64,000 nucleotides of DNA from Piper betle (taxonomy: Eukaryota > Streptophyta > Magnoliopsida > Piperales > Piperaceae), in assembly GCA_033002965.1 (NCBI GenBank), contig JAURVB010009541.1:1-64000 (forward strand), given 5' to 3'. Under the pieces are notes generated by a model, which saw only the letters and a list, made by a program, of their open reading frames with translations, made no database searches and was not told where the DNA came from. The position numbers were made by a program, and so were the translations under genes. The first letter of the stretch is position 1. Each line of letters opens with the position of its first letter. Shown piece by piece: positions 1 through 12,917 of this stretch.

Positions 1-189
1 GAGGATCTTCATTTCGATTAATGTTGATGTGAAGGCCGATGGGTGATATGTGTTATGTGTGGATATCAGTTTGGATGGTGTGTTATTTCATGGTTTATGT
101 GCTCTGGATTTATTATAATTTCGTATGAGATGGATTAGGTTTATGATGGGATGTTTGCGTGCGTGTTCTTAATATTTTATGTTACTTTA

Positions 190-580
190 TTTTTATGTTA
201 TTCATGTAGTAAATACTTTGGGCAAATCTATTAATCATCTGTAGGGCATGTAAGCCTCAAAGTCCCTAAATATGAAAATGACTTATTTTTACTTTTTTAT
301 ATTATTCATGAAGTGGATGCTTTGGGCAAAATCTACTAATCGTCTATAGGGCATATAAACCTCAAAGTTCCTAAATAAAGGACGTACTTATTTTTTGTTT
401 GTATATTCTTCATGGAGTGGATACTTTGGGCAAAATCTATTAATCGTCTATAGGGCATGTAAGCATCTCTAAATAAGAGGAGCGTACTTATTTTTGTTTA
501 TATTGTTCATGGAGTGGATACTTTGGGCAAAATCAAATTAATCGTCTACAAGGCATGTAAGCCTCAAAGTCCTTAAATAT
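190..580. repeat. Tandem repeat, about 100 bp unit, four diverged copies
   Basis: Four successive blocks carry the same order of words: 'ttcatg.agtggatactttgggcaaa', then 'ctattaatcgtctatagggcatgtaagcc', then 'tcaaagtccctaaat'. The phrase 'actttgggca' recurs near 218, 320, 425 and 521, so the spacing is about 97-106 bp. Copies differ by substitutions and small indels. No coding potential is seen. It could be a local minisatellite or part of a larger satellite that runs off the left side of the window. Confidence 0.8.
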
Positions 581-3500
581 GACAGAAAGGAACTCAGGTC
601 CATGAAAGTATTTGGTTGCAACTGTGTGTGTAGAAAATGTAGGTCAGGAAAAGCACACGGTTCATAACGCGCGAAAAATCTACGTGAATACCTGGGTTTA
701 CAGTATGATGCCCCTAGCATCGAAGAACGATGCCTCTATGTCAATTCTTTCCTTGCGGGGTACATAGAGAATGGGTAACCACAACTCATTGTTTAATTTT
801 TGCAACTTATCTACATTAAGAAATCAAGTTACCTAATCCAATCACTAAAAGTAAGTATAAGAGCCCAAGTCTGTCACTACATGTTTTCAATAACTCAATT
901 TCTTAGCTGCATTTGGGGTGTTGTCTTCGGTATACTCAGAGTAATCATTGCATTTGAAAGTCACCCTTTTAATCACATGGGATGTGTTGTCTCTCTTATG
1001 GTTCAGAGTGTTCATTCAAGAGCCTTAAGTTTAAGATTCATCCTATGTAGTATGATTCTGTACACACTCTATGAAAAGTTAAGTAAGGTGTCCATCTTAA
1101 CCTTCCTTATGGGTTAAGATTTGCTTCTATAAAGTTTGTATATGATAGTTTAACAAATAGCATTTCAAATTATAATATCACGATTTAGTCCATTTTTTGG
1201 GCCGACTTGAAGTGGTACACTCATTTAGTAATATAACTAATGTCTCCTTGCAAATATTAAAGCCATTTCCAATAGGGAATAACTGATCCCCATCATACTG
1301 AAATTCAATTTTTAGCCATTTTTTCTTGAATGGGAGAAAATTAATCAATGATCAAACTTTTTCTCTCTTTTGGAATGAATTACTTAAATTTGATATTATA
1401 GAAATGAACAAATTAAATTAAAATTATGTAATAAAACAAAGCCCTTTAGTCTTTTCATTGCATGCACATATATAGATTCAGGTAGTTTTATTAGCTTACA
1501 ATGTTCATATTACATAGTTCAGGCTTCGATAAATTATAATAAATAGTTTTCTTACCATTTGCAGTCCCTTTAACCTAGCTATAATCTTTAGGATAGGACA
1601 TAATTTAACAAATTCGGATTCGAATCAACTTGATAGTTGATATGTCATTCAAGGGAATAGACTCTTCAACTCCAAGCCCACTCAAAGTAAATTAAATGTT
1701 ATATCAAATTAGCATGTATTGCTCTTTTCATACTTGAGATTTATAAATATATTATTTATATTATTTTAGAATCTTGATTTAGCTTAATTAAAAAATAATA
1801 TGCTTTAATAAAATTTTTTATTTGACTCACAGAGTCGGTCATTGAATCTATCGGTAGAGAGTCGTCCATGGAGTTTACATGGAAAGCGATGCAATGAAGT
1901 CACCTCTTGAATTTTAAAAGGCAAAAAGAGTTTTAAACTATGACCTATCCCAAAGATTAATGCATGTGCCACCTATCCTACTCGTTTGGAGATCAATGCC
2001 CTAATTATCTGATTAAATCAATGAAAATTGTCAAATGTAATCAAGTTGTGAAACAAAACTTTTGTACCAAACCTCTAAGTACAAAATAATTAGTTTAAAT
2101 TATTTTTTAAAAAGTGGTTAACTAAAATTGATGATCTATATTACATTATCACTAATAAATTGAATCTTACAATTAAATGTGGAACAAACTTTAGGAATCT
2201 ACCTACTTTAAAAAATTTATCTTCGAAATTTTTACATTCAACCCATGGCTTACAGCCTATCATACGTCTAATCCAACCATACCATCTAATATGGAACCAA
2301 GTTGGTTTTGATACTATATGTAATAACTTGGTTCAAAGTATAAATTAATGTGCTTAAGATATTTCTTCAAAAGTAGTTAACATAAATTAAAGATTTATAG
2401 TTCATTCAATTAATAAATTATATCTTACCCTAATAGGTATTAAATGTAGGGCTACTAACTTTCAGGATGTTATAACTATCACAATAATTTGATCATTACC
2501 CAAGTGGAATGAATTAATGTGGTCAGTTGAACATAATTACAAAAAACTGACCAGATCAATCAAAACCTAATCCATGCGCACCTTCCATCTTCAACATAAA
2601 TTAACATTATTGTGCACTAAATTTTGCCTAGCAGCCAAGGTCATATTTAGGCATGTTCATTTAGTCGCCTAATTGTTATAAAGATCAATGCACCCCGACC
2701 AACGTATAATGTCACAACAAGCATGGGTATCTTATAGATACAACCACCCTTATCTATAAAATTAAACCCAACTCTTACACACCAGAAAAAAATTTGCAGG
2801 CTGAACAAATTGCTTGTTATTTAGTTGGCAGGAAATGCCAATTATTTGGTGGTTTTATTTATTCTCAACTTGCTATTATTTAGTTCAGCCCGTCTTCCTT
2901 CTTATCAATGGGGGGTAATATAGAGGAAGATAGAAAGTAGCTCGTTTTAACATCTTGTTTTCATTTGAAGTGGTTAAATTACATAATTTTAGATATTCTA
3001 TTGTACCACCCGGTTATACCCGGTGTACCGCATATCAATTTCAGATCAACTACGATAAGCCTTTGTAACATTACAATCCATATATGATTTAATTTTAAAT
3101 GAAAATTTTTACAAAATCATTTTTTTAAATCATGGTATTTTAACCAGTGTTTAGTAAAATATTGGGATAAATATATTTTTATTACACCCCATATTAGCTA
3201 TAAATCTGATATAATAACCGATATACTATTTAAAATTATAGTTGAACAACCAGTAAAAACTTGAACTTTGTAAAAAATATATATCCAATGTGTTTGTCTA
3301 AGAATGAAGAGCAGCTTTGTGTAGGAGTTTTTTATTGGAGCGTGACAATGTGTGATGACGAGGAAAGGTAAGATTGTTGGGTAGCCTTGGATGTAGTCTT
3401 TTAAAAATGCCTTTTATTTTGGGAATATGAAATTAAATTTGTGTTTATCCTTTAAAAGTAAAATAAGCATGAATATTAGATGTAGTTTTTTGATACTCAT

Positions 3501-5519
3501 AATATTTAAGAGCATCGAACCAAATTTGTCTTTTTTAATAAGATGAACACGTGGACATGGCATTTTATAATGCCTAATATTTTGAAGCGTCGAACCAAAT
3601 TTGGGATCTAATAAGATAAATTCGTAAATATATTGGAGAAGAGTATATATTATATAGTATGTCGAGTAAGAAAAAAATATTTATGGTTCTCAAAATATGC
3701 AGTGTACCTCCTTTTATAACAACCCAATAAATTATGAAAATATCATTTTAATTAATTTAGTGGTTAAAACATAACAACCTAACTGTTTTCAAATTCTTAA
3801 GCTCAAAATTTAGTCAAACTCGACAGACCACGCAATCTGCATGGGGAAGAAATTTTATCTTTTATCTAGAAATGAGTAACTTATGTAGAATATACTAACC
3901 ATTTTTGTTATTATATTTTTTTATATTTTATATAAAATTATTAATTTTTTTAATTGAGTTAGAGATGAAGCTGAACCCCAGTGCTTCTTATGGCCTGACT
4001 TAAATCATAGATGAACCTCTTTCTTCTAAGTTGGTTATATTCAAATTGTCATATATAGCAATACCACCTTAGGTTTTTCTTTTTTTAGAAAAAATATTGC
4101 CACCTTATTTTGCCTAGCCAAATCTTGAACTATTTTGCCCTAAATTTTCAATTATTTTATGAGCTACTAAAATTATATCATTGGAGGAGTTAAATTTCAA
4201 CTCAAATTAAATTTCTTGTTAGTCATTGCCATTATTACTTCTGCATAAAATGTAAATTAGTTGAGCCAATTTAAGTGAAAATTGATGGGTTTAATCATTT
4301 TTTAAAAATTATTAATTAAAATTAAAGATTATAGGCTTGTTTTCAATAATATAATGAATATTATCTAAATAGGTATCAGATCTAAGACTAACTAACTATT
4401 TAGGAGATTCTATATTTTATGCCCAATTTATTTTTAGACTCTCAAGCTTTGTTAAATATGGGTTATATTTTTACTAGTTGAACTTGAGAAGCTTAAAACT
4501 TCATTATAAGTAATTAAGCTTTCTTCTTGTTTGATTACATAAGTTTTGAGTCAAGCTCTCATGATAATTCCACTTAAAGATTTTCAATCCATGGGGAAAA
4601 ATAGTATTTTAAAAATAAATAAAATAGGACCCCAACAGTATATGAGCTATCAATAAATACTAATAATTAGATATTGTTAACAATTTGAACCAATTTGAAC
4701 ATTCTATTAAAGTTAAATGCATCAAATTCGAGTTTCAAGCCAAATTAAGTTGAATAATCATGCGCTCAAACTCTTTTTATTGTTCATTGAGCTGTTGATT
4801 TTAAACCTAACGTTTGTTTGAACTATAAAATAATGGACATGAGTTGAAGCCAAACCGAGTCGAATGCTGAGTCGAACGCATTTTGATCCTAAGATACCTT
4901 GGCATGATTACACTCCTACTTCCACTAGGTTCAGCATTGACCTTGTTTTCAATTAAATAATTTATGTTCCAAATTTTTTTCTTTTTTCTTCCATTTAGTA
5001 GCAAAAACAATGTCAATGACATAAATCCAATATTAAAATTTGCAATCACAAATGACAGTTTTGATGGCATGATGCCATTTCTAAAACTAAACTTTTTTAT
5101 GAAGCTTGGAATCATGTTGCATGAGCATTCATCAACCAAATCTTGAATTAAGAAGATTATGTTGCTCAAGAGTTTTAAAAGGAATAAAATTAAACCCATA
5201 AAGAGTAAAAATCACTCTAAGATCTCACACCTAAATTAGCTATAAGATCCAATTAGCTAGAAGGAAATTGCCTCTCATTAAGTACCCAATCAGGTCTAAG
5301 CAAATTACCTTTGTTAAGTATTTATATGATAATTTTGAAATTATAATAACAGATAGGTCTTATTATTAATATATATATTTAGATGCTGATAGGATCTTAT
5401 TGTACTTACGGCTGATAATTAATCAACCCATAAATCCTTGACTACAATTACTTGGTTACATAAAATAAAAAGTGAAATACATCGACCAAAATATATATAA
5501 CGGTTGAACAACCACAAAC
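581..5519. other. AT-rich intergenic DNA, no gene seen
   Basis: No open frame here has the length, codon pattern or recognisable domain of a real gene. The 105-codon frame at 800-1117 matches nothing I know. Diverged copies of one AT-rich motif, built round 'aaagtggttaactaaaattgatgat..aataaattgaatcttac', occur near 2090-2190, 2360-2450 and 4280-4380. This suggests old dispersed repeats. Confidence 0.6.
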
Positions 5520-6380
5520 AATAACACCATAGTTGCAAAAATCGGAATCAAAATTGGAATTGGTTTTCAAGTGAGTCACTGAATCGAATCGAATTGGTTT
5601 AAATCGGTCAGGAATCGATTTAGTTAAATCGGTCTAAATTAGTTCTATACAAAAATTTTAATTTAGTCAAAATTAGTAGGTTATTAGTTATAGAATATGT
5701 CATTTTGATATTATGGTATGCATTATCTTTTATGGTATTTTTTTCATATTTTTTGGATTTTTTTAAAATTATTTAGAGTTAATTATTATTTTTAACTCGA
5801 GTCGGATTCGAGTCAAGTTTTAATTACGAAAATATCACGGTTATTTCTTTTATTTCTCCTATGTTCTCTCCCACACTTGCCACCCTCCTTCCCTTGTCAC
5901 TGCCGCCGCACCCTGCCAGCCCCATCCCATCCCTCCCTGCTGCTGTTGCCCGGCCTTGCCTCCCCCCACTAGCCCCATCCTGCCCCCACTGCGTGCCCTG
6001 CCCGTCCTCCCCCTATTGGCCCCGACCCACCCTTGCTGGGCCCCTCGACCCCCCTACACCCCCCACCCCCTATGCCCCCTGCCCCGCCCCGCCCTGCTCC
6101 CCCAGCCGCCACCTTACCCCCCCAGCCCCCAGGTCGCCCAGTCGCTTGCTGTGGCCACCCTGTCCTCCCCCTGCTCAGGCTATCGCCGCCGTCCAGAATC
6201 GATCGATTTGGGCCGACTATAGAGTCTACGCGAATCGATCAGAATCGGCTTGAATTGGCTAATTCACGGACCGATTCTCGTGAAGACCAAGTTAGCCATT
6301 TTTTTGAATTAAAAACCTTCCTATTCAATTTGAATTGACTGATTCTAAGTAGAATTAATTGATTTTTGTACCTCAACACA
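5520..6380 (+). repeat. Dispersed repeat block with AT-rich 5' half and C-rich 3' half
   Basis: A segment beginning 'gcaaaaatcggaatc' and ending 'gatttttgtacc' contains a distinctive AT-rich core at about 5670-5840 ('ggttattagttatagaatatgtc', 'gagtcgga..cgagtcaagttttaatta'). A very C-rich stretch follows at 5860-6180. Similar cores lie at 23,160-23,280 (same strand) and 26,520-26,720 (opposite strand), so this is a dispersed family. The ends share the short inverted word CAAAAATC, which hints at terminal inverted repeats, but no target duplication was found. The proline-rich frames in the C-rich part are composition artefacts. Confidence 0.55.
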
Positions 6381-8401
6381 GCACAAATTACAACCCTAAC
6401 ATGCTTTGGAAAAATAATAATAATAAAAAATTAAAGCCCTAACGTGAGCTTATCAACAACCACCAGTGGGCCCAGCATGCACAACTTTTGCTCGAGCTAA
6501 AGATATGGTGGGCCCGGAATTTGACGTGGTGGTGACATTTTTTGGATTGTTGTATTGAATTAAATAATAATTGACAACAGCAAGCACATAATATTACACT
6601 ATATTATTATTATTACGATTAATATAATATATATATAATATAATATAATATAATATTATTATTATTATATATTGGCGGGGCCCATTAAGTTTGTAATTTT
6701 ATGAAATATAATATGCTGGATGTTAGCGTAGGTCGGGTTGGTTTGGACGTCAGAATCATTTTATTAACCACTCCCCGTGTGAAGCCCGCTGTAGGACCAC
6801 CCATCCTTAATGTGGTCCGCGCGGTACACACAAGAATCACATTCCTTTTTCTTTTTTTCAGTTTTCTTTTATATGAAAGGTGGACCAGCACAAATAGAGG
6901 CTGACTTGGATAAAAAATATAATTTTTTCTTTGGAGAAACATAACTGAAATATCTTTCAAAAAAGTTTAATTAATTCTCATAATTTTAATAAACTTGAAT
7001 ATCTAATTAGAAAATCCAGTGATAGTGGTTTTAATTATTTGATGAACAAATTGTTGATGTGCTCTTGTTTCGCATTTGAAGATAAATTTAAATTTAAATT
7101 TAAATTTTTAGAGTATAATATTCAAATAACAACAAGAAATATAATACTTCTGTTTATTAAAAATATGCTTTTTTTTTGTTAGGAACGAAAAAAAGTTAGT
7201 AATGCACAAGCATCGATAAATTTAGATCTAGAAAAAACTCTGATCCAATTTGAGCCCCGCTGCGTAGAATGCTTCCCTAATATCCCTTTTTGGACCATTT
7301 ATTTTATACATTTATTTATTTAACATACTGCTTTATTGCTTATATAGATCTATAACATTAATGATCATTATCAATATTGGTTTTTTTAGTTTATATAAAA
7401 GAATAACTAATTTATTGTTTAACCTTATCACCAATAAGGCTGAAAAATTAATGAGTATATATGATTTATCGATGCCACATTTTCTAAACTCTCACTATTT
7501 TAAATTTTTATGTGTGTCATATTGGATCAACTTATGTAGTGTTATTAGAGATACACTTAATAACTAGTATGACTTATTATTTTCCTTATCAAATATTAGA
7601 TATATGCATCATCGTCATTGTTTGTATTTATTTTTATTTTGCTCTTATAAAATATTCATGGTTTTAGATTATTAAGTACAATAGGAATTATAAAACCTCC
7701 TAAGTGTGGCTTTGAATTTTAAGTGAAGTTAATAAGCTCTACAATTTGAGTGCCCCAAATCCTATTTACAAGCTCCTACATGATTGGGAATAGGTTTATT
7801 TTTTTCCCAGGGCTATGAGATTGGAACAGTGTTTTTTAGTGATACCTTTTGCAAATTTATGTATATCTTGAACCCAATATATACAATAAGCTAATGTTGT
7901 TTTTTAGTGATGTTTTTCCATGATTTTTCGGTAGTTAGTTATGGGATATTAGAATTTGTTGTCCATTGTATCGTATAGAATTAACTCACAGAATAGTGAT
8001 TGGCCATGTAAAAGATAATATAATTATGTACCGGGTAGATTTAAATAAATCAATCCTCAAAGATAATATAACAATGATTGAGTAGTTTTTAATGTTAAAT
8101 TAAATAGTGCTAAATGTTTATTATTATAAAGTTATTCAAGAGTTTGACTTAAGAAATTAAAATAAGATTAATTTTAAAAACTTTTCGCATAAAAAATATA
8201 AAAAAGAAAGTAAATATAACATACAACAATAACATAAGATAAACTAACTACACAAAGTCCCACAGCCTTAAAATTATTTCCTATAATCATAATTATAATT
8301 CAAATAATATAAAGAAGAAGTCTAATTTTATTTATTAGTTTTTTCAACCTGGGTTGGTAAGGGAACCACCAACCGCACCCTTAACTATCAGTCTGAAGCT
8401 G
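6381..8401. other. AT-rich intergenic DNA with short microsatellites
   Basis: No supportable gene. There is a run of TA, TAA and TTA words at about 6598-6672 and a short TTTAAA repeat near 7085-7110. Confidence 0.6.
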
Positions 8402-8495
8402 TTCACATGCGGTCACAAAACTGTGTTAGTGATAAAACCACTAAGTCATTCACATGCGGTCACAAAACTGTGTTAGTGATAAAATCACTAAGTCA
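8402..8495. repeat. 47-bp tandem duplication
   Basis: Two nearly identical adjacent units start 'ttcacatgcggtcacaaaac' at 8402 and 8449. They differ at one visible site (aaaaCcac versus aaaaTcac). The high identity suggests a recent local duplication. Confidence 0.9.
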
Positions 8496-10563
8496 TATAT
8501 TTACGTGAAACAAGTCAGTATATTCTATATCATTAGTTATTAAATCTTTTAGTGATTATGAGCCTATGTCAAGCTCTAATTATGCTGGGAGGGGTGGCTA
8601 CGTCATCCAGCTGCAATCCCATATATACGCACACATGCTGCATAACCCACGACCTGTACTTACCAATATTTGCTATTGACCCATTCTCTCGGTATCACAA
8701 GTATATAATGAATCGTCTTGCGCCATTGCACCCTGTCACCTTTGTCGACATGGGGGCAAGTATTTAATCTTTCAAATAATTTTAAATGTGCCGCCCCATG
8801 TCGGACTGAGTCAATCTTTTGATCCAGTTGCACTCGATATATAGTGGTTGAATCTAGGCTCAAGCCGACTAGGGCTGCCAAAAAGGAACCGATGCGCGAG
8901 CAGTAAAAACAAACTCTAGTCTAAAGAAAAAACTAGATTAGATCCTACTCAATAAGATCTAAATGAATGCCATTAATGCAACATGAAATACACATACCCA
9001 AGAAAAATAATGAATTTATAAAAGTTAATTAATAATTAATTTATCAATCCATAAATTAATAATTGATCATATATAATAGCGAACAAAATATTAAAACGGG
9101 TAAACCAATGATAATTCCTCAAATGATTAAAATTTACTAATATTTAAGCTAATATAATCTAACTCATGAATTAATAAATCTAGTTTATACATCATCAACC
9201 ATATTATAAGTAATTAGAATTGTAAGTCACTAGATAACTGATTAATTCAGCCAAAAATAAATATAATCATCTATATTAATTTGCCCTAAGCACTCATCAG
9301 TAATTTATGCATTTTGCATTTTCATAGTTATAAATAAACTATAAGTTAATAACTTAACACATCCCAAAACTAATGACTTATTTGTTTAATAACATTTTAA
9401 ATGTTAGATACCCATACAATAGTTGTATCATAGATATATAATATAGCAGAATAGCTAACATCACGACAATTAATATAATCTTACCTCATAAAATTGAATT
9501 CGCATTACAAATTAATAACTAAGTTGATCAGTTCACCACCCATATAACTCCAAAACGATATGATAATAATTATCATACCCCTTACATTTACTACAACATC
9601 CTACAATTAATTCCTAAGTCTTCTCTTCAACAACTATCAAATTTTAATCATATTTTAGTTTAAATAAAGTTCTAGATCCACAGTCAGTCCTACATGCCTC
9701 TATTAATTTTATTCTTTTTACTAATTAATTGATTAATCATTTATTAATAGCCTAAAAGATCCCAACTTTAATTAAATAATGTCATACAGATCCTAACAAT
9801 ATTTTAACACCTATGCAATATTATGATTTAGTAATTTATCCATACATAAATGCATAATACTCATACATAGTAACTATTCAATAAATATTATATAACCCAA
9901 TACATACAGATACATGAGGGTACTAACCCAACAAATTATTTCAAGAACCCACCCGAATCTTTAATCAAAATATAAACAAACTATAAGCAAAAATCCCAGC
10001 TTTATAGATGTCTATAAAGTTGAGTATACGGCCATCAAAATAATAGAACAAGAGATTAAAATAAAACCAGATTAGTAAAACAACACAAACATTTAACAGT
10101 CTGCTAAACGTCTAAACACTCATTACAACTCGTAGGAAAAATTTTGGAACACCTATATATGCTATACGTATGCATGTAACCTAATCTAAATTTAGGCGAA
10201 AAGAAGAATGAAGCGAGAAGAGGTATTATAAAAAGAGAAAGGAACACCAACACGAGGGGAAGGGATTCGCGTTGTGAAGAGGGTGGTGACATTAGTAGGC
10301 GGGATAACCCATACATAAGTGTATATTTATATAAGGAGCATCCAACCCCCAACGCTGAAAATCTCTACAAAATCCTCCAATTTCCCAACCTTCTTATCCA
10401 TGTCTAAGATATATGTTTAATTATCTTAACTAACTATCATCATACCTCCTTATCTCTAATAAATATAACAATAATAATATTAATACTTAATTGGTTAGCC
10501 TAAACGATTCCACTATATGCTAACCCTCCTTGGGTAGGTGTAATAGCAAGAGTTACCTATGAG

Positions 10564-10601
<38 letters not shown>

Positions 10602-12539
10602 CTTTAGACCCGAATTTTACAATAATATATCACATATGCCTAGAACAACGTCTAGTGGGTATCTCCTACATGTAATGAACATCACCTATTTTGCAAATTT
10701 GGATTACTTGTCGTTTTGAGTGTGGACTTCCAATGACTTGCGTCTCAATCCTCACCACCACTTAGGGCATCAATTATCAAGGGAATATAATCTCCCGTGA
10801 AATCTTATTTCTCTATTCCCAGCTCAGCCGAGCATTAATTAGGAAATAAAATTAACATTTTTTAAATTAAAAAATTATTTGTCATTTCTTTATTATTATA
10901 AATATAAAAAAGGGAACCATGTGGATATGTATATATGTGCGTCTTTTCCCACCAAACGCCTAAAGCTTTGGCTAACTAATTGACTAATTGAGCCCCACAT
11001 CATTAAAGAGATTGAACTTGACACAGCTAAAAGCCTTACACTCCGCTTTTCATATAAAAATAGGATAAAAATCAATCCTTATAGTTTATTCAGATGCCAA
11101 CTTTATGAGAGTTGTAGTTCTTGATATTAAATTTCTCTCAATATGGCCTTAAAATTCTACCATAAAATCCTTAAGATTTTAAATTTTTAATGATGCATAT
11201 ATATAATTATTTAATTACTGAATCCTTCGTGTCCACCATTGGCCATGCTATCGAACTGTTACTAATCGATCAAGCCTTTGACTGTTGTGGAACACGCTTC
11301 CATTCTGCTAACTATATTGGAATAGGTCGGATCCTAATTTTTGTAACTATAAACACTGTAAATCCCGACCTATCCATTAATCATAATTTCTCAGTAAAAT
11401 TTAAATTCAAACCTATCTCACAAAGTCAGCATCAAAGAAATGGTCAAAGATTAAATTTCATCCTTTTCTTTGTGGGATTCAGTTGTTGAAGTTTCCAACT
11501 TTGGTAAGGAGGACGTTCAATTGAAGAGGAAAGCGGGTTCATACCTATTTCGGTAGAATGGAGCAAGGGAGACAATAATATCATTAATGACAATATTTTT
11601 ATTTATAAGGCAAGTTACACATAGGCACTCACCATCTTAAACTCACTTTCTACACCATCCTTAGACGGTAATAAAGTTAAGGACTAAACATTTATTGTAG
11701 CAATTGCTAGAGTAAATTGGAGCCACCTAATTGCTATATATCTCCACAATTAACTGCTTTGATATATAGTTTTATAAACCATTCATGGAGATTTGGACCA
11801 ATCGAATGACTGGCAATTACTAGAGCAAACCCATAGCCAAGGTTGAGTGTTTGAAGTTGGCATAAATTAAACCCAAGACTTCTTATAAATTGAAACTATT
11901 TTGAGTGCAATGAGACTGCCTAATTGAGTTTTTTTTTCAATAAAGGAAAAAAATGTTTTTGATATTATTGGACAATGGGAAAATTATGCTTAATTACAAA
12001 ACAAAGAGAAAATATAAATTATATAAATACCCTTAAAACTAAATTTAATATTTTTTAAATAACACTAGAATGCCTCTATAGCAACTCATTGCCCGTGACA
12101 CTAAATGGCCTAGACGTCCTTGGCCATGGCTGACGGTTGAACCGCAGACTACCTGGCCACCCACGATTGTGTGCGGCTAGATCTATCCACCTTGGGGTCC
12201 TAGGCTATCGGATCGGCTGCTCACAGCCAAGGGCAACCAGATCAATGGCAACGAGCTCACCTCCCCAAACCGCCCGCAAATGGCCACCATGTCAATTATT
12301 TTTTAATTTTTTTAATTTTTAAGTGTTAATTTAATTTTTATTAATATAAAGGATAATCTCATTATTATTAATTTTATTTATTTTTTTAATAATTAAGTTT
12401 ATTTTTCTCGCCACTTGATAATATTAAAATTTTTACACCTTTTCTCGTAGAAAACTCTTGGTAATTCTAAGACCATTTTATTTCAACTTTTATAAATATG
12501 TTTATTCAACTCACTATATTATCAATACTGAATCATAAA
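8496..12539. other. Intergenic DNA, no gene seen
   Basis: Long AT-rich sequence without a recognisable gene. A GC-rich islet at about 12,080-12,295 has open frames on the plus strand but no known domain, and looks like part of an unclassified repeat. Confidence 0.55.
10565..10601. repeat. (TA)n microsatellite
   Basis: An uninterrupted run of about 18 TA dinucleotides. Confidence 0.95.
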
Positions 12540-12917
12540 CTAATAAAAGTTGAGGGGGAAACTTTTTAAAAATAATAATAACTTATTCTTTTTTTTAAAA
12601 AAAAAAGACGGGTTGAACGGTTGGGTGCACCTAAAAAAGGCGTAAAAGAAAAAAAATAGTCCGAGGGAGAGCACGTTCCACCACCCAGACATACCCACCA
12701 CGCCCCCCACTAACCGGCTACAACCCGTCACCACCTGGCAAATAGCAGTTACTCTACCACGTGGCCCAATTATAACCGTTCAATCCCCCTAATTTCAAAT
12801 TAAAGATCACCCCTCACTTTTCAATAATTCCAGAAACCTCCCTCATTTTCACTGAACCGCCACCTTTTTTCAGTCGATGCCACCTCCACGCCGGTCTTCT
12901 CGGAGCAGAGATTGGCG
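12540..12917 (+). promoter_or_regulatory. Probable promoter and 5' UTR of the alpha/beta-hydrolase gene
   Basis: This stretch precedes the ATG at 12,918 and shifts from AT-rich to GC-rich DNA. The last 80 bases are pyrimidine-rich, like a leader. The ATG sits in the context gcgATGGCG, a good plant initiation context, and an in-frame TTG lies two codons upstream. No certain TATA box was identified, so the transcription start is not placed. Confidence 0.4.

Noticed and set aside
800..1117. 105-codon open frame
   Set aside because: No family resemblance, no promoter or splice context, and AT-rich surroundings full of repeats.
5861..6338. Overlapping proline-rich reading frames
   Set aside because: They arise from a C-rich low-complexity stretch in several frames at once and match no protein family.
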